DNA from: Liquidambar formosana
Lineage: Eukaryota; Streptophyta; Magnoliopsida; Saxifragales; Altingiaceae
Reading direction: 5' to 3'
DNA length: 64,000 bases
Assembly: GCA_039720395.1 (NCBI GenBank)
Contig: JBBPBK010000048.1
Location: 62,001 to 126,000, forward strand
A model generated the notes under the pieces. That model saw only the letters and a program-made list of their open reading frames with translations. It did not search any database and was not told the DNA's origin. Position numbers and translations under genes: made by a program. Shown piece by piece: positions 34,741-46,381 of the stretch (its first letter is position 1; each line of letters opens with the position of its first letter).

Positions 34741-36059
34741 TATTTAAGTGAAGTTTCCTTAGAGAAGTTCTTCAAATCAGCTGTCTCTTCAAAACAGCTC
34801 TTTGTCTTCTTAACACTTGCAGAATTGGCACCATCATCCATCTTATTAATGGATTCTATTATCTTCTTTAAGTAGAGTTCTCTATGTTTAAACAAGCCCT
34901 TCAGTAAATAAAGGCTTTAGCCTTTTGTGATCATAAGAAATTTATAAGGATACTGATTCTATTCTCTTTAAAGGGGCTAACTCCCATAGAACTCTATCCC
35001 CTTACTAGTTCCTTTGATTCTTCAATTCTTTCAAAATTGCATTGCTATCCAAAAATTCCAGTGGCATTTTATTTTAACTTCTAGCTATTCATTTTCTTTA
35101 AACCCTATGCTATTCATATCCTAGTCCACCCATAAACCATAACACTTGCATTTCAGCCCACAGATATTGATGGTAGGAAGCCTGATTCTCCATTATTAGT
35201 GTTGTCCTTCAGTAATTCTTTTAGTATTGTATGAGAGTAATTCCTGACAAAGAAGTGTCAGGTAGCTTGACTCTATGTGCCAAGTGTTTTCCTGCATCAA
35301 GTTTCAATATTGTAGCAAGCCTGAACTTATATCAGTACATTCATTGTTTGAGAAGTGGCACATCCAATGAGAAGGCAAAGAAACAAGTTCTTAAAATCTT
35401 TTAAGGTTACCAAACTAACTACAACTCAACTAGTAGAGAGGATGTCGTCTTTAAAGGAGTAGCTTTCTTAAATCAAAGGCTATTTACCAGCTTATTATAC
35501 AAATGTCCTGCAAATTCTACTCAAAGGAATGATTGGTTTCTTCATTCAACAGCATATTTTTCAAGTGCCACTGGCCATTAGGCAAACAAGACTCGGGCAT
35601 TAGGTCTGCATAGAGTAGCCTGGAGACATTTATTGTTTTTGTTTTAGTGGCCTGTAGACATGACCTTGAGAGAAAAGCAAAAGTGGAAGAAGAGCTCATG
35701 GAAGAATTTGATTATTTTATGGCATAACCACCGGCTATAGTCTTGTTGTGCAACTATTATTCGTTGTATCTAAAGTGGAATGATGCAGCTGGACCTATAT
35801 AGCTGCTGAAACCAAAGAGGTCCAAACTTGAATTAGTATGAAGTTTGGAATCACTTAACTAAGGGTGTTGGAATTACTCACTTTGCTAATGAGTATTTAT
35901 TTATTATGAGCAAGCTAAACACTTGATAGGAAAAGGCTCATCCAAAGTAAGAAAACTTACTAAGAAACTTCTTTTATCAAGGGTACTTTGATTCTCAATT
36001 TTTATATATACTTTAAACTGGTTAGTTACTCCGCCTGTGCCATGCTCAATATTTGTATT
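34741..36059. other. unrecognised DNA with a short coding-like minus-strand frame
   Basis: The minus strand of about 34745-34880 reads an open frame of about 45 codons (IIESINKMDDGANSAS, then FEETADLKNFSKET) with ordinary protein composition and no stop. I do not recognise the family. It may be part of the same retroelement layer or a host pseudogene exon. Confidence 0.3.
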
Positions 36060-36238
36060 CCTTGCAGCCAGTCCCAAGCCCAGATAAAGGAGGAGGGTTG
36101 TGGTAGGTTGACGCCCAACATAAAACTATAGTTGCACCTTATGACATGAATCTAAATTCGAAGAGTAAAAGGATTCTTGTAGCTGACCCTATGTAGTTAG
36201 GAATTAGGATTAAGGCTTGGTTGAGTTGAGTTGAGTTT
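36060..36238 (+). mobile_element. RTE LINE / SINE-type 3' tail remnant
   Basis: Carries the ordered words agataaaggaggagggttg, tagttgcacc, ttcttgtagctgaccc and attaggattaaggcttgg, ending in three degenerate ttgag units. This is the widespread plant RTE-clade 3' end, also borrowed by some SINEs, which normally ends in (TTG)n. Only the 3' part is present. Confidence 0.6.
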
Positions 36239-36559
36239 CACATAAAATTGTTTAGTAACAGGATTGATAGGTTCCTCTTTTCTAATGAATGGAGGTTTCC
36301 TCTTAATGCTGGATTGTTGCCCTATTAATTGGGGCCTTGGGCCTGCTTTTTAGATTTGAGTATACGTGGCTACTTTACCACACTCTTTTAACGAGAGGGA
36401 TGAGAAGGAGTTAATGGCACTGAGAGTGTGATTTTCAAGGTTGGGAGGGCTGTAAAAGCTCATAAAAATGATAGAAACGCTTGGCTCAGATGGTTTTACT
36501 ATGGCCTTTTTTTCAAGAGTGTTGATCAATCATTAGGGACGATCTTTGTGAAGGTTTTG

Positions 36560-37640
36560 GGGATTTCTATGAGAATGTGGTTATGAGATCATAATGCCAT
36601 TTTCATTGCAATCATTACTAAAACTAGTAATTTGGAAGTAGTTAAAGATATGAGCTAATCAGTCTTCCCCCTTTCCTTACAAGATTGTTGTCAAAGTTCT
36701 TTTTAGGATGCTTAGAGAGGTTCGTTTGAACATCATTTCTCAATCTCAACAATTTTTCTGAGGGAGAGGCATATTTTGGATTTTGTGTTGGTGGCTAATG
36801 AGGCTGTCAAGGATTGTAGGTCAATGGTTGGGAAGGTGTCCAAGGTTGATTTTGAGAAAGCATATGATCATCCGTATGGGAACTTTCTTGATCATGTTAT
36901 GGAAAGGCTAGGGTTTGGGCTTAAGTGGAGAAGTTGGATTAGAAAGTGTTGAGGTCCTCTAATATTGTTGTTCTCATTTTTGGTGATCAGAAAAGTTGGA
37001 ATAAAGCGATTAGGGGCACTGGACAAGAAGGTCCTCTTTCCCCGTCCTTTTTACTATTGTGTTGGATATGCTTAGTGAGGTTGTGATGGGGACATGGATT
37101 GGAGACTCATTGAAGTCTTCCAAGTGGCAGGGATAGGATGGTTGTTTCATACCTTCAATTTGCTGGTGGCACTGTATTCTTTAGTTCGGCAGTTGAGGAC
37201 AAGATTGCGAATCTAAAGCTTATTGTGAAGTTCTTTGAATGGATTTTTGGCCTTACAGCCAATTTGAATCGCATCTTTACTGCAGGCATAAATATAGACG
37301 ATTCTTGTTTCCTTTCCTCAGCGGACTTTCTTGGGTGTGGTGTTAGCGAATGGCTTGCGGGGTACTCCTAAAGCCCTGGAGTTCTAGAATCTAGTCGTTG
37401 AAAAGCTTAGTAGAAAGGGTCCATCTCTTAGATAGGTAGAATCTCTCTTCTTCTTCTTCTTCTTCATTTTTCTATTTTTAGACTTTGAATCACTCTTATT
37501 CATTCAGCTTTGTCAAACATTCTAGTGTACTGCATGACTGCATATCAATCTTTGGTCCCTGTTACTAAAGCCAATTATTTTGTGAAATTGGAGTGGGATT
37601 TTCTTTAGTCTGGTTTTGGTGGTTGGAGGGGGGTGAATGA
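36560..37640 (+). pseudogene. L1-type LINE reverse transcriptase remnant C, active site lost
   Basis: Plus-strand frames follow a plant L1 reverse transcriptase. In order: an FIAIITKT block near 36600, VLVANEAVKDCRSM (36790-36830), KVDFEKAYDH ... FLDHVMERLGFG ... WIRKC (about 36841-36950), a GPLSPSF block (about 37029) in another frame, then LQFAGGTVFF (from 37153) where active enzymes have F/YADD, and WDFL-SGFG near 37610. The two catalytic aspartates are replaced by Gly-Gly at about 37165-37170. Multiple stops and frameshifts are present. Confidence 0.85.
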
Positions 37641-39339
37641 AGAATCATTCGATTGAGTGGGCAATAGTTAACCAGTTTGTCATATGAAGCATGTGCGAAG
37701 AAAAGTTCTAAGTTATACTAATAGAATCATGACAAATATGGATCATGTGCAGGGTTATATAATATATGAATTACATAAAATTGACCAAAATTAACCAACT
37801 AACCCTGAAAAATGAAATTCTAAAATTTAAAACAAGTTAATAAAAATGTTTTAATGTGCAATTGAAGAATTTTATTTGTTTGGTGACAAGGTGATCCTAG
37901 AACATATTTAATAGTTTGGGTTGGGGGTATTATGTGGAATTTTTAAATCTCGACACAACGTTTTGGACTTCGACGGAGGCAGATTTTGTGGACAATGTCC
38001 TCACTAATAAGTATTGGGTTTTAAATCAGGCTCCAAGTTTTGCTTGTTTGGGTACCAGGACTACTTTTTATGACAGAATGGATTTAAAGCGATTTGAAAG
38101 AATATAAAAGTTTGTAATCTATTGAATTCTATTGTCTCAAGAATTCTATTTCTTTAGTTGTTGTGTTGGAAGACAAAGGCCATTCAAGAAATGTTTGAAA
38201 TCACAGTTTTCTAGTGTGAGGTCTCAATTTTTTCACTCAAGTCAACCAAACTAGTTTTAAGTCACTGGGATCAGGTTTGGAATTGTTGGACTTTACAGTT
38301 ATTAGTTTAGAGGCTGTACATCAAGTCATCAATGAGATTATAGTGATTAGCTATACCACAATGAAGATATACTTCTTATCACCTTTTTGACATGGCTGTA
38401 ATTTCAAATGGGTTAAGGGTTTATAAAATTTTGATGCCTGATGCCTGTTTGTTTTCTGGACCTAAAGCCGTAACAACAACTTTTTCCATAGTTACATTCA
38501 TGTATTCAGGACTGTTGGATATTTCTCTATATTTTTTCTCAATTGTGCAACAGAAAAACTTGAATTCGCTACTAGTGATTTTTATTAATATATCATTAAT
38601 AATATAATTGGTAGAGGGCAATATCGATCAGATTATAGGCAGTAGGGATAAGAACATAGTACCAAAATTCTCAAGTTATTTCTGACATCTTTTGAATTTA
38701 GCTGGATATTTTTATCAAGTGAATGTATTCCAGGATGAATTCATTTTATTTCAGAATTTCCAAATTGCTCCTGGATAAAATGAATAATCCCCAGAATATT
38801 TCCAAAACTTTTGAATTATTTTTAATTTATTAATTGAAAACACAATCCTTTTTAATTTTCAAAATGTGCATCACTTATTTTAATGTTTTTTCATGGATTT
38901 TCTCCAAATTATTTTAGATATTCTTCTTCTGATCCCTAACTCTGCAATACTTTGGCATTGAATGATCCCAAAATTTCAAATTTGTCACTATGGATTGGAA
39001 GAGGGTAGCTTTAGGCATTGATAATTAGACCGTGCTAGATTATTTTCTACGTTTTGAACTGAGATCTTCTGCCATAAAATCCATATGGTAATGAGATATG
39101 CGATTATACAAAAGCTTTTGGCATGCCGTCTTTGTTATATATTTATAATAGATTGCAATTTTCTATTTAGTTGATTTACTTAATTTTCTGGAGCCATAAG
39201 CTGTATGTTTGTAGCTGTACAATCAATTATAATCTACCTTATTTTTTGTGTTTCCCATTTTTTCTGTGCATATTATAATTTTTCTGAGTTATTCACCTAG
39301 ATGAAATAATATATGAAAAAGGGCCATTATCCAATGTTG
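37641..39339. other. no gene recognised
   Basis: Short plus-strand ORFs at 37916-38107 and 38392-38607 show no recognised family. The sequence is AT-rich and could be intron-like or decayed transposon DNA. Confidence 0.35.
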
Positions 39340-39478
39340 GTCCCACAAAAGCGAGGTCTTGTGAGGAGTGAGCTGGATATGGTCCAAATTCAATATTTTT
39401 TGCATGAAGTGGCTACTCTCAAGATTTGAAACTACGCATTCACGCTTGGTAATCCCATACTTTTACCATTGCACCAGA
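39340..39478 (-). mobile_element. tRNA-derived SINE
   Basis: On the minus strand, tggtgcaatgg (39476-39466) fits the Pol III A-box consensus at every defined position. About 33 nt later gtttcaaatct (39432-39422) fits the B-box at 8 of 11 positions. The body continues gagagtagccacttcatgc and ends with a cctcacaagacctcgc and tttgtgggacc block like plant Au-type SINEs. No clean target duplication was identified. Confidence 0.65.
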
Positions 39479-42043
39479 CAATGATCATAAATAAAATATA
39501 TGTCTGAATAAAAGAAAATTAATAAATAAATAATTATTTGAGTGTACAACCCCTCATGAAGAAATGGTGGAAAGTCCAACAAAATATATTATACATTGGT
39601 AGAAGCGTAGTTTTTACTTTTCAGTGGTTTGGTATTTTATCAAGAGACAATGTCTTCTTCATCTGAATTGAGGGCGGAAGAAATTAATTAATCTTTAATG
39701 AACATATTAATGATGTCTTAACATTGGAATTAGAAAGAATTACATATTTCTTATTGATGCTCATCAATGCAATTTATTTTCTGCTAGCTAAGTTGCTCAT
39801 TAATGCCATTTATTTTCTGCTAGATGTTAGCTATCCCTTAAACCTGAAACTAACATATTTCATTTGTTTGAAGGGCCACTGCAAGTTGATCTGTTTTTGA
39901 CTCTTCAGGATCAAATGCCAGGACCGTTGTGAAGAATGGTGTTATGGTCAAATAACGTGATCTTGGATTTCAATCAAAGGAATGGATCCATGTTTCCCAA
40001 ACCAGATCTAAAGTAGAGGTAAGTATAGCTGAACTCATATTGGAAATTTTGAGTTGGAATGATGGGAGTGGCCTACTAGAATATTGACTATCAGCTCGCA
40101 GTAGATCCTTTTATTGGTTGCCTTTATTTATTTATTTTTTATTAAGAACATTATAGGATTTCTTCATACCATCTATCTTTAGAATGTGTGCTAAAACATT
40201 CTTATCTATTTCAATTTTTTTAGCTTAATGCTTCTATTCATGATAAATCGAACAGTGTCATTTGCTTCATTCTGAAACCTGTTACATTGAATCGACATTA
40301 TTTGGGATCATTGGTTCAGTTGTAATGTACATAAACCTGTAGAGCTTGGGGTTGATATTGGACTAACTAGACATGGCTAAGTCAAGCAGTCAAACCTGAG
40401 CCACAACTAGTAGAATTAAATAAATTGAGTGAAATTTGAATATATTATAATACAACTAGCATTAATTTGATGCACTGTTTTTTGCCCTGTGTAGAAGGCT
40501 TGAATAGCCTATTTCCAGAACTTTGAACTTAAATTCCATTAATTTAGTTTTTACTCATAAAATATGGCCAATAGTAGTCATAATTTTTTTATTATCATGG
40601 GCTTTGTCCTTCACCTTGACGACAACCACTGCTTTTTTGTCAGCCAGTTCATTCACATTGCACTTGCTTTCCCCTAGCTATATTTATTCAAATTGATGTG
40701 ATTTTTTCTCTAGTTTCATTTTTCTTCGGAGTCTTCAGAACTAAGAAAAATGTGTTTAGTGCTGGAAATAAGTACAAAAGACTGGTATGTCACAATGACA
40801 GATTTTCTGGATAAAGATATTACACTCAATGGGTGTAACTCAATTCAGATATTCATGAAGCAATTAGGTTTTGATCCATTTGTTTGTTTTGAATATCCCA
40901 TTAATACGCCAGGTCATAGAAAATGGACCAAGGCTTATTCACTTTGCATGAGCTGTGAATTGATGGCAGAGCACAGCAAAGGACTGCACATATTGGCACA
41001 CCTCTAAGCTGCACACAGCCGGCGTAGTATTCATTGATTACGAGGGTTTATTTTGAGGATGCTTTGGTTGTTTTTGGTGTCCAATGAGTGGGAAAAGAGT
41101 GTATGCACAAGCTACACACCATCACCACCGTACTTAGACAGAGGGAATCCATGCAGTAAGCAAAAGAGCGTTTCTTGCAGCTTGTCATTCTCTACCCACT
41201 CCCCACACCACATAGCCCCACATTTTTCTTACATTTTTTTTCCCACACAACCCCACTTGCTTATGCTCTCCCTCCAAAAAAATAAAGTCTTTTCTTTGGA
41301 CCCATTGTGGCTCCAATAACTATACTTTCTTTTGCTTTATCGCTATGTAGCTATTAATTATTGTATTAAATTAATACAACCATCTTGTTAGCCTTTTAGT
41401 ATCTTTAATTTATTATTATAAAAATATAAGGGTGGGTTCTTATTCCATTTAAGAAAAGGAGTACTAACCCTCCCAAGAAGGAACCCACATGGAACAAAGC
41501 TCGCAGGGCTTCAGCCATAAAACTAAGAGAAAAGCTATGGAAATGGTGCTGTCATGATAAAAGCATCTCTCTCTCTCTCTCTCTCTCTCATACACTTTTT
41601 TGAAATTCATTTCTGATTTTCTTTTCCTTAGGTTTTGAGGAATTCTCCAATCCAACCATTGTGGGACAGAACTCATGGTAAGGAGTAATCACTGACCAGA
41701 AAGTGTCTCATCTCATCAAATTGAAAATAAAAAAGTGGTGAAATCTTTACGAACCGGGAAAATGTTAGAAAGTATATGGAATGTCTTTGATTTGATTGAT
41801 AAACATATGACAGTATTTTTAAAGCTCTTATAGAATATTTATTGCTCACTACAAATCAATCTCCTCCAAAGTTTGGCCATACATTCCATTATACTAAAAG
41901 ATACATTAGTCATCAATGTATTCTCACACAGCATTTGTAATGAATTTATTTTTCATCCCTTGCATTTAAAACGATATCATCTTTAGGTTAGTAAAAAAAA
42001 TGATATCATCCACATTGTTCAGTATCCATTTTTTGTGATTGCG

Positions 42044-42075
<32 letters not shown>

Positions 42076-43334
42076 GGTTTCTGGGTCCTCAGGGTATGGT
42101 TACATTTCCGTAGGACATTCAACTGCCCCCTACAACTTTGGAGAGAAGGGCTTAGGGCACAGTGATGTTCAATGTGATCTCTAACCAGTTAATGTAAGTG
42201 CTCCAAAATAGATCCAGACAAATTTGAATAATATTTCACTTAAACAAGTTAAATTTATTCTCTTTGTTTGAAGACAAATACATTTGACTTGGAGATTTTA
42301 GCTTGAATTCGAGATATATATTTATATATCCCTGGGAACAAAGAGTTGTGACGTCCTACATCAAAAAAACACTTTGGTTGGGCATTTTTTTTCTTGGAAA
42401 AATAACATTTTACCCTCTTCAAGTGTGGCTTATTTTCACTTTACCGCTCTATATTTACAAATTATATTCTACCTCCTTCGGTTACATGTGGATTGATTGT
42501 TTGCTGTTGATTTCACGCACCCTCTTTATATGGAAGGGGGTGTAATGCTATCTAGTGAAACTACAAGAGGCAGGATTTGTAGCCAAAAAAAACCAAAAAA
42601 CAAATGTAAACGAGCAAAAAGTGAAAAACGGACCAAACTTGAAGGGGGTTAAAAGTAGAATTTTCCCTCTCTTTTTTGGCCTTATAAATATCTGTTTGTG
42701 AAGATGCAGAGGGACATCAAATTTTTACAATACAATGCTTAAATGGAATCAAAGAAATTGAGGAATTACTAGAGATTCCTCTAAATCAAAAGTGAGGGGG
42801 AAAAATTCTCACCAAAAAAAGAGGAGTGGGAAGAAAAGGGAAATGGGCCCATCAAAGAACAGGCTCCTAGTGGTTATGTACTTATGTGGTCTGGTATTTG
42901 TTTGTGGCAACTAAATTCCTTACCTCCACTAATCTTCCCAGTAGGACTGGCTTCAATTTACACAAAGTAATCATAATTCATGAAATGATGGATAGCTAAA
43001 CAGACTGATAGGATAGTGCATTTATACTCTCCAGTTATCTATAAAAATAAAAAGCCTAAAATACCCTCTTGGTGACTAGGGTATGTATGATAAGAGGGAT
43101 CATATCCTCTACAATTTTACAATCTGATGATTATCTTTCATGGTTGTACACAGCATACTTGAAGCTTATCAGATTGTGGACATGACGAGATGTGATTGAA
43201 TACTAGAAATTACTACACAAATCTTTGCCCTAAGCAGTTTAGGTCGGAGAAGGCCGTAAATCTGTATGTTTTTTTCCAAATCTGAAGATCCTGTCATGCG
43301 TGTATGAGTGTGTGTATATATAATTTTGAACAGG
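39479..43334. other. intergenic, no gene recognised
   Basis: Contains an 85-codon plus-strand ORF (40750-41007) and an 88-codon one (41053-41319), neither with recognised domains, a (CT)n tract at about 41564-41590 and a poly(T) run at about 42047-42068. Confidence 0.4.
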
Positions 43335-43425
43335 TCCAGAACGTCTCAGATCATCGCGACGGTCGCATAAGGGCATGTGTCTTGTGTGTGTTATGCGTAG
43401 ACGGTCGTGATGGTTCGGGACAATA
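43335..43425. repeat. imperfect hairpin, GC-rich for this window
   Basis: The arms cagatcatcgcgac-ggt-cgcataa and ttatgcgtagacggtcgtgatggttcg can pair with small bulges around a loop rich in gtgt. It may be a small MITE or a structured transcript; no mature small RNA was recognised. Confidence 0.4.
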
Positions 43426-44724
43426 CGGAATGTCTTAAAAATAAAGATGAAATCCATGACCTCATGTAGTCGAGCCCAAAATATTAGGATTTATAGGGAG
43501 CTTATGTCCTTTCCTCTCTCCCTCAATTATACTCTATACCAGCTAGGGTTGCAATTGAACAAATCGTTCATGAGCAGCTTGTACTCCCCTGTAGCAAGCT
43601 AGGAAAGGGCTCGTTTGAGCGCTTTTGTTTAATAAATGCATCAAGCCCAATTTTAGACTTTAAGCTCATTTAATAAATGAGTTAAGCCCAAAAAGACTCA
43701 AGCTTGATTCAATAAATAGACTTGTTTAGAATTGGTGAACTAGACTCGATAAAATTATTAATATTATTATTATTATTATTTTATATTAGCTTGCATTTTA
43801 AATAAATATTTTATCAGTATTAGCCCTTGGGGCTTTGGTAGAGTCACTACTCGCTAGCGAATCCAACCATTCATGAACAACTTGCAAACAAGTTCAATAA
43901 GAGTTTGATTGTTTATTAAATGAGTTTGCTCAAGTGAACCAAAGCTTGACTCAACATGTAATAAGTTTGAACTCAAGTTCGAATGGCATTAACGGGATAA
44001 ACCTAACCTAGTTTACTTAATTCTCAATGCTCCATTTGTTCCTAATTGACTATCATTTTTTAAAAATCACGACTTTTTTTTTTTTGGGAAGCCTATTTTA
44101 AATACTTTCACATCATTATATGTGTTTCAATATTCTACCTTTACCCTCAAGTATACAATTATTAGAAAGAGATAAAATAATCATGAGAAAACGTATTTTA
44201 GGAAATTAAATTAAATAAATCATTAATGACTCGATTGGTTATCTAATTCAAAATTAAGTAATTTAATAAATTTTATATAAAATTGAAGGAATAAATTTAT
44301 CACTTTAAATTAATTTTTAAAAATAAGCAGACAAAAATCTGTCACCTCTTTTTGTATGAATTATTTTAAAACTGTTTGTCTCATGTGTACTGTAGCTCTG
44401 TAACATAAATGTTTTTTTTTAATTATTTTAAATTATACAAGTCTTTGGTTTTTTCCTGTACAGCTACAGTGTTTTGGTGGGCCCCACCGGATCTGGTGTC
44501 AGTTTGATCAGGGTTGTCACGTGGGAGCGTGGAGGGAATAAATCCAAAACCCAAAAATCATTTAAACCTGCGCACATGCTAACCCATTGATGTTTGTGCC
44601 TCCTGAATCGCACGTGCTCACGTGTCCAACGCTGAACGATGGGCTCTGGACTTTTTGGTGAATGTTACACTGTTACTCCATTGGACTCTTTGAGTGCACG
44701 TGATGCATTGAGCTTCGCTTTAAA
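43426..44724. other. intergenic, no gene seen
   Basis: 43550-43990 is a decayed repeat with many gctcatttaataaatgag, caagcttgattc and gagtttgctc words. 44030-44340 may be a further decayed Stowaway-like MITE (ctccatttgttcctaattg), but its right end is not found. Confidence 0.4.
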
Positions 44725-45339
44725 CTGTGTTTGGTGGGAGAATGGAAAGGGGAAAGAGGAGGAAATGCGAAAGGAATGGAAAACCCATCTTTAGGGAAAG
44801 AAAATTTTCTTTTTTTTCTATTGTTTGGTAGGAAGGATGGGAAGGGGTTTTTTTTTTCTTCTTCTTTATTTGATAAGAAGGAAGATAAAGAAGAAGAGAT
44901 AAAAGTTAAAAGAGATATTTTACCATATTACCCTCATAAAGTAAATAAATATTTTTTTTAGCTAGTTAGTTTTTTTTCTTTTTTTAAATTATTTAACTCT
45001 CAAACAAATGAATACAATTTTTATAAACTTCAAATCTTATTTGCCAGAGAAACATCCACTTTTCCATCCATTTTGCTGAAGAGATGTGAGCTACAATCTG
45101 TCTTATAAAACCCATCCAAGGGTATTTTGGTCACTACAATTTTTGGTCCATATTTCCATCCACTTTTCCACCTGTTTTTGGACGGATTGAATTTGGTGGG
45201 CAGGGACAAAAAGTGGATCTATCAGCTTTAACTTTCTCTCCTACTTTCCTCCAACCAAACAAGGGATTTTGAATCCTTCCCTCCCCTTTTCTCTCCTCTC
45301 TTTTCCTTCCCTCCTCTTTTCCACCCAACCAAACACAGC
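44725..45339. mobile_element. MITE with GTGTTTGG-type TIRs
   Basis: The left end reads ctgtgtttggtggg and then a purine-rich stretch. The reverse complement of the right end reads gctgtgtttggttggg followed by a matching purine-rich arm. The inner motif ttgtttggtagga has an inverted partner, cctccaaccaaacaa. No clean target duplication or coding frame was seen. Confidence 0.6.
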
Positions 45340-46350
45340 ATTAATGTAAGGTTGCGCATACACTTCTCTTTTCTTTTTTTTTTGGGTTAAGGTCAATGCT
45401 AGTAAAGCAAAGTTTGATCTATAATTCAAGTTGTTTCAATAATTAACCCTAAAAATCAACTAGAAACCACATATCATAATTTTCAACTTGGTCCAAGCTG
45501 ATTGGATTAATTGTTTACACCAGCAGAAATCTGATCCAACGGTTGTAAACAATGCGGATTGAAATTAATCCATCTCCTTTTTCTATGGATCTTCATTAAT
45601 TAATTTAGTTTCATTTATTGAAATAAAATAGGTTAGAATTGAAGAACATAGTTCTAATATTCTTTCACTCTTATTCAATGATTGATTAGCATGAAGAAAT
45701 TTTTAGTGACATCAAACGTGCCTATTAATGCTCTGCCATGGATTCTGCTCATCAAGTTTCTCTTTCCTATAAAAAGAGGACATGAAACGCAGCATAGACG
45801 CATAGGTTCTACGCCCCATAATTTATGTCGCATAAACATTAGGAAGTCGTACTAGTGCAGAAGGGATGTCGAGTAAAGCTAGTTTATAGAGAGATCAAAT
45901 AAAGAAATCTGGGTTGATGATTTAAAACCCAAATAGAAACCAAGCTGAGACAGGCTTATCATTATCTCGCACTATATATGCTCAAGAAAATTTAAAATCC
46001 CTACACTAGGAGGAGAATTCCAGATTACTAAATAATACCCTAATCCAATGATAGTAAACAACAGCTTGTTTTGAACTATCTATCCAAACTGATAAATTGT
46101 TGGGTACAACTGTCATAAGATCATTGTAACCGAAATTTTCTTTGGAAGTCTTTATGATCAACTTGAGTTTTATCACAAGAAATTAAGTAAGCAATATGCC
46201 CATAATTCCAACAATTTTAAATCTCTTTTTTTCCTTTTTTGGGGGTGGGGGGATTTTTGGGCATCAAAGGCAATGCCATGGGTGTAGAATTTTTTGGGTT
46301 TTTCTTCTTCTTCTTCTTCTTCTTCTTCTTCTTTTTTCATTTTTTTTTTT

Positions 46351-46381
<31 letters not shown>

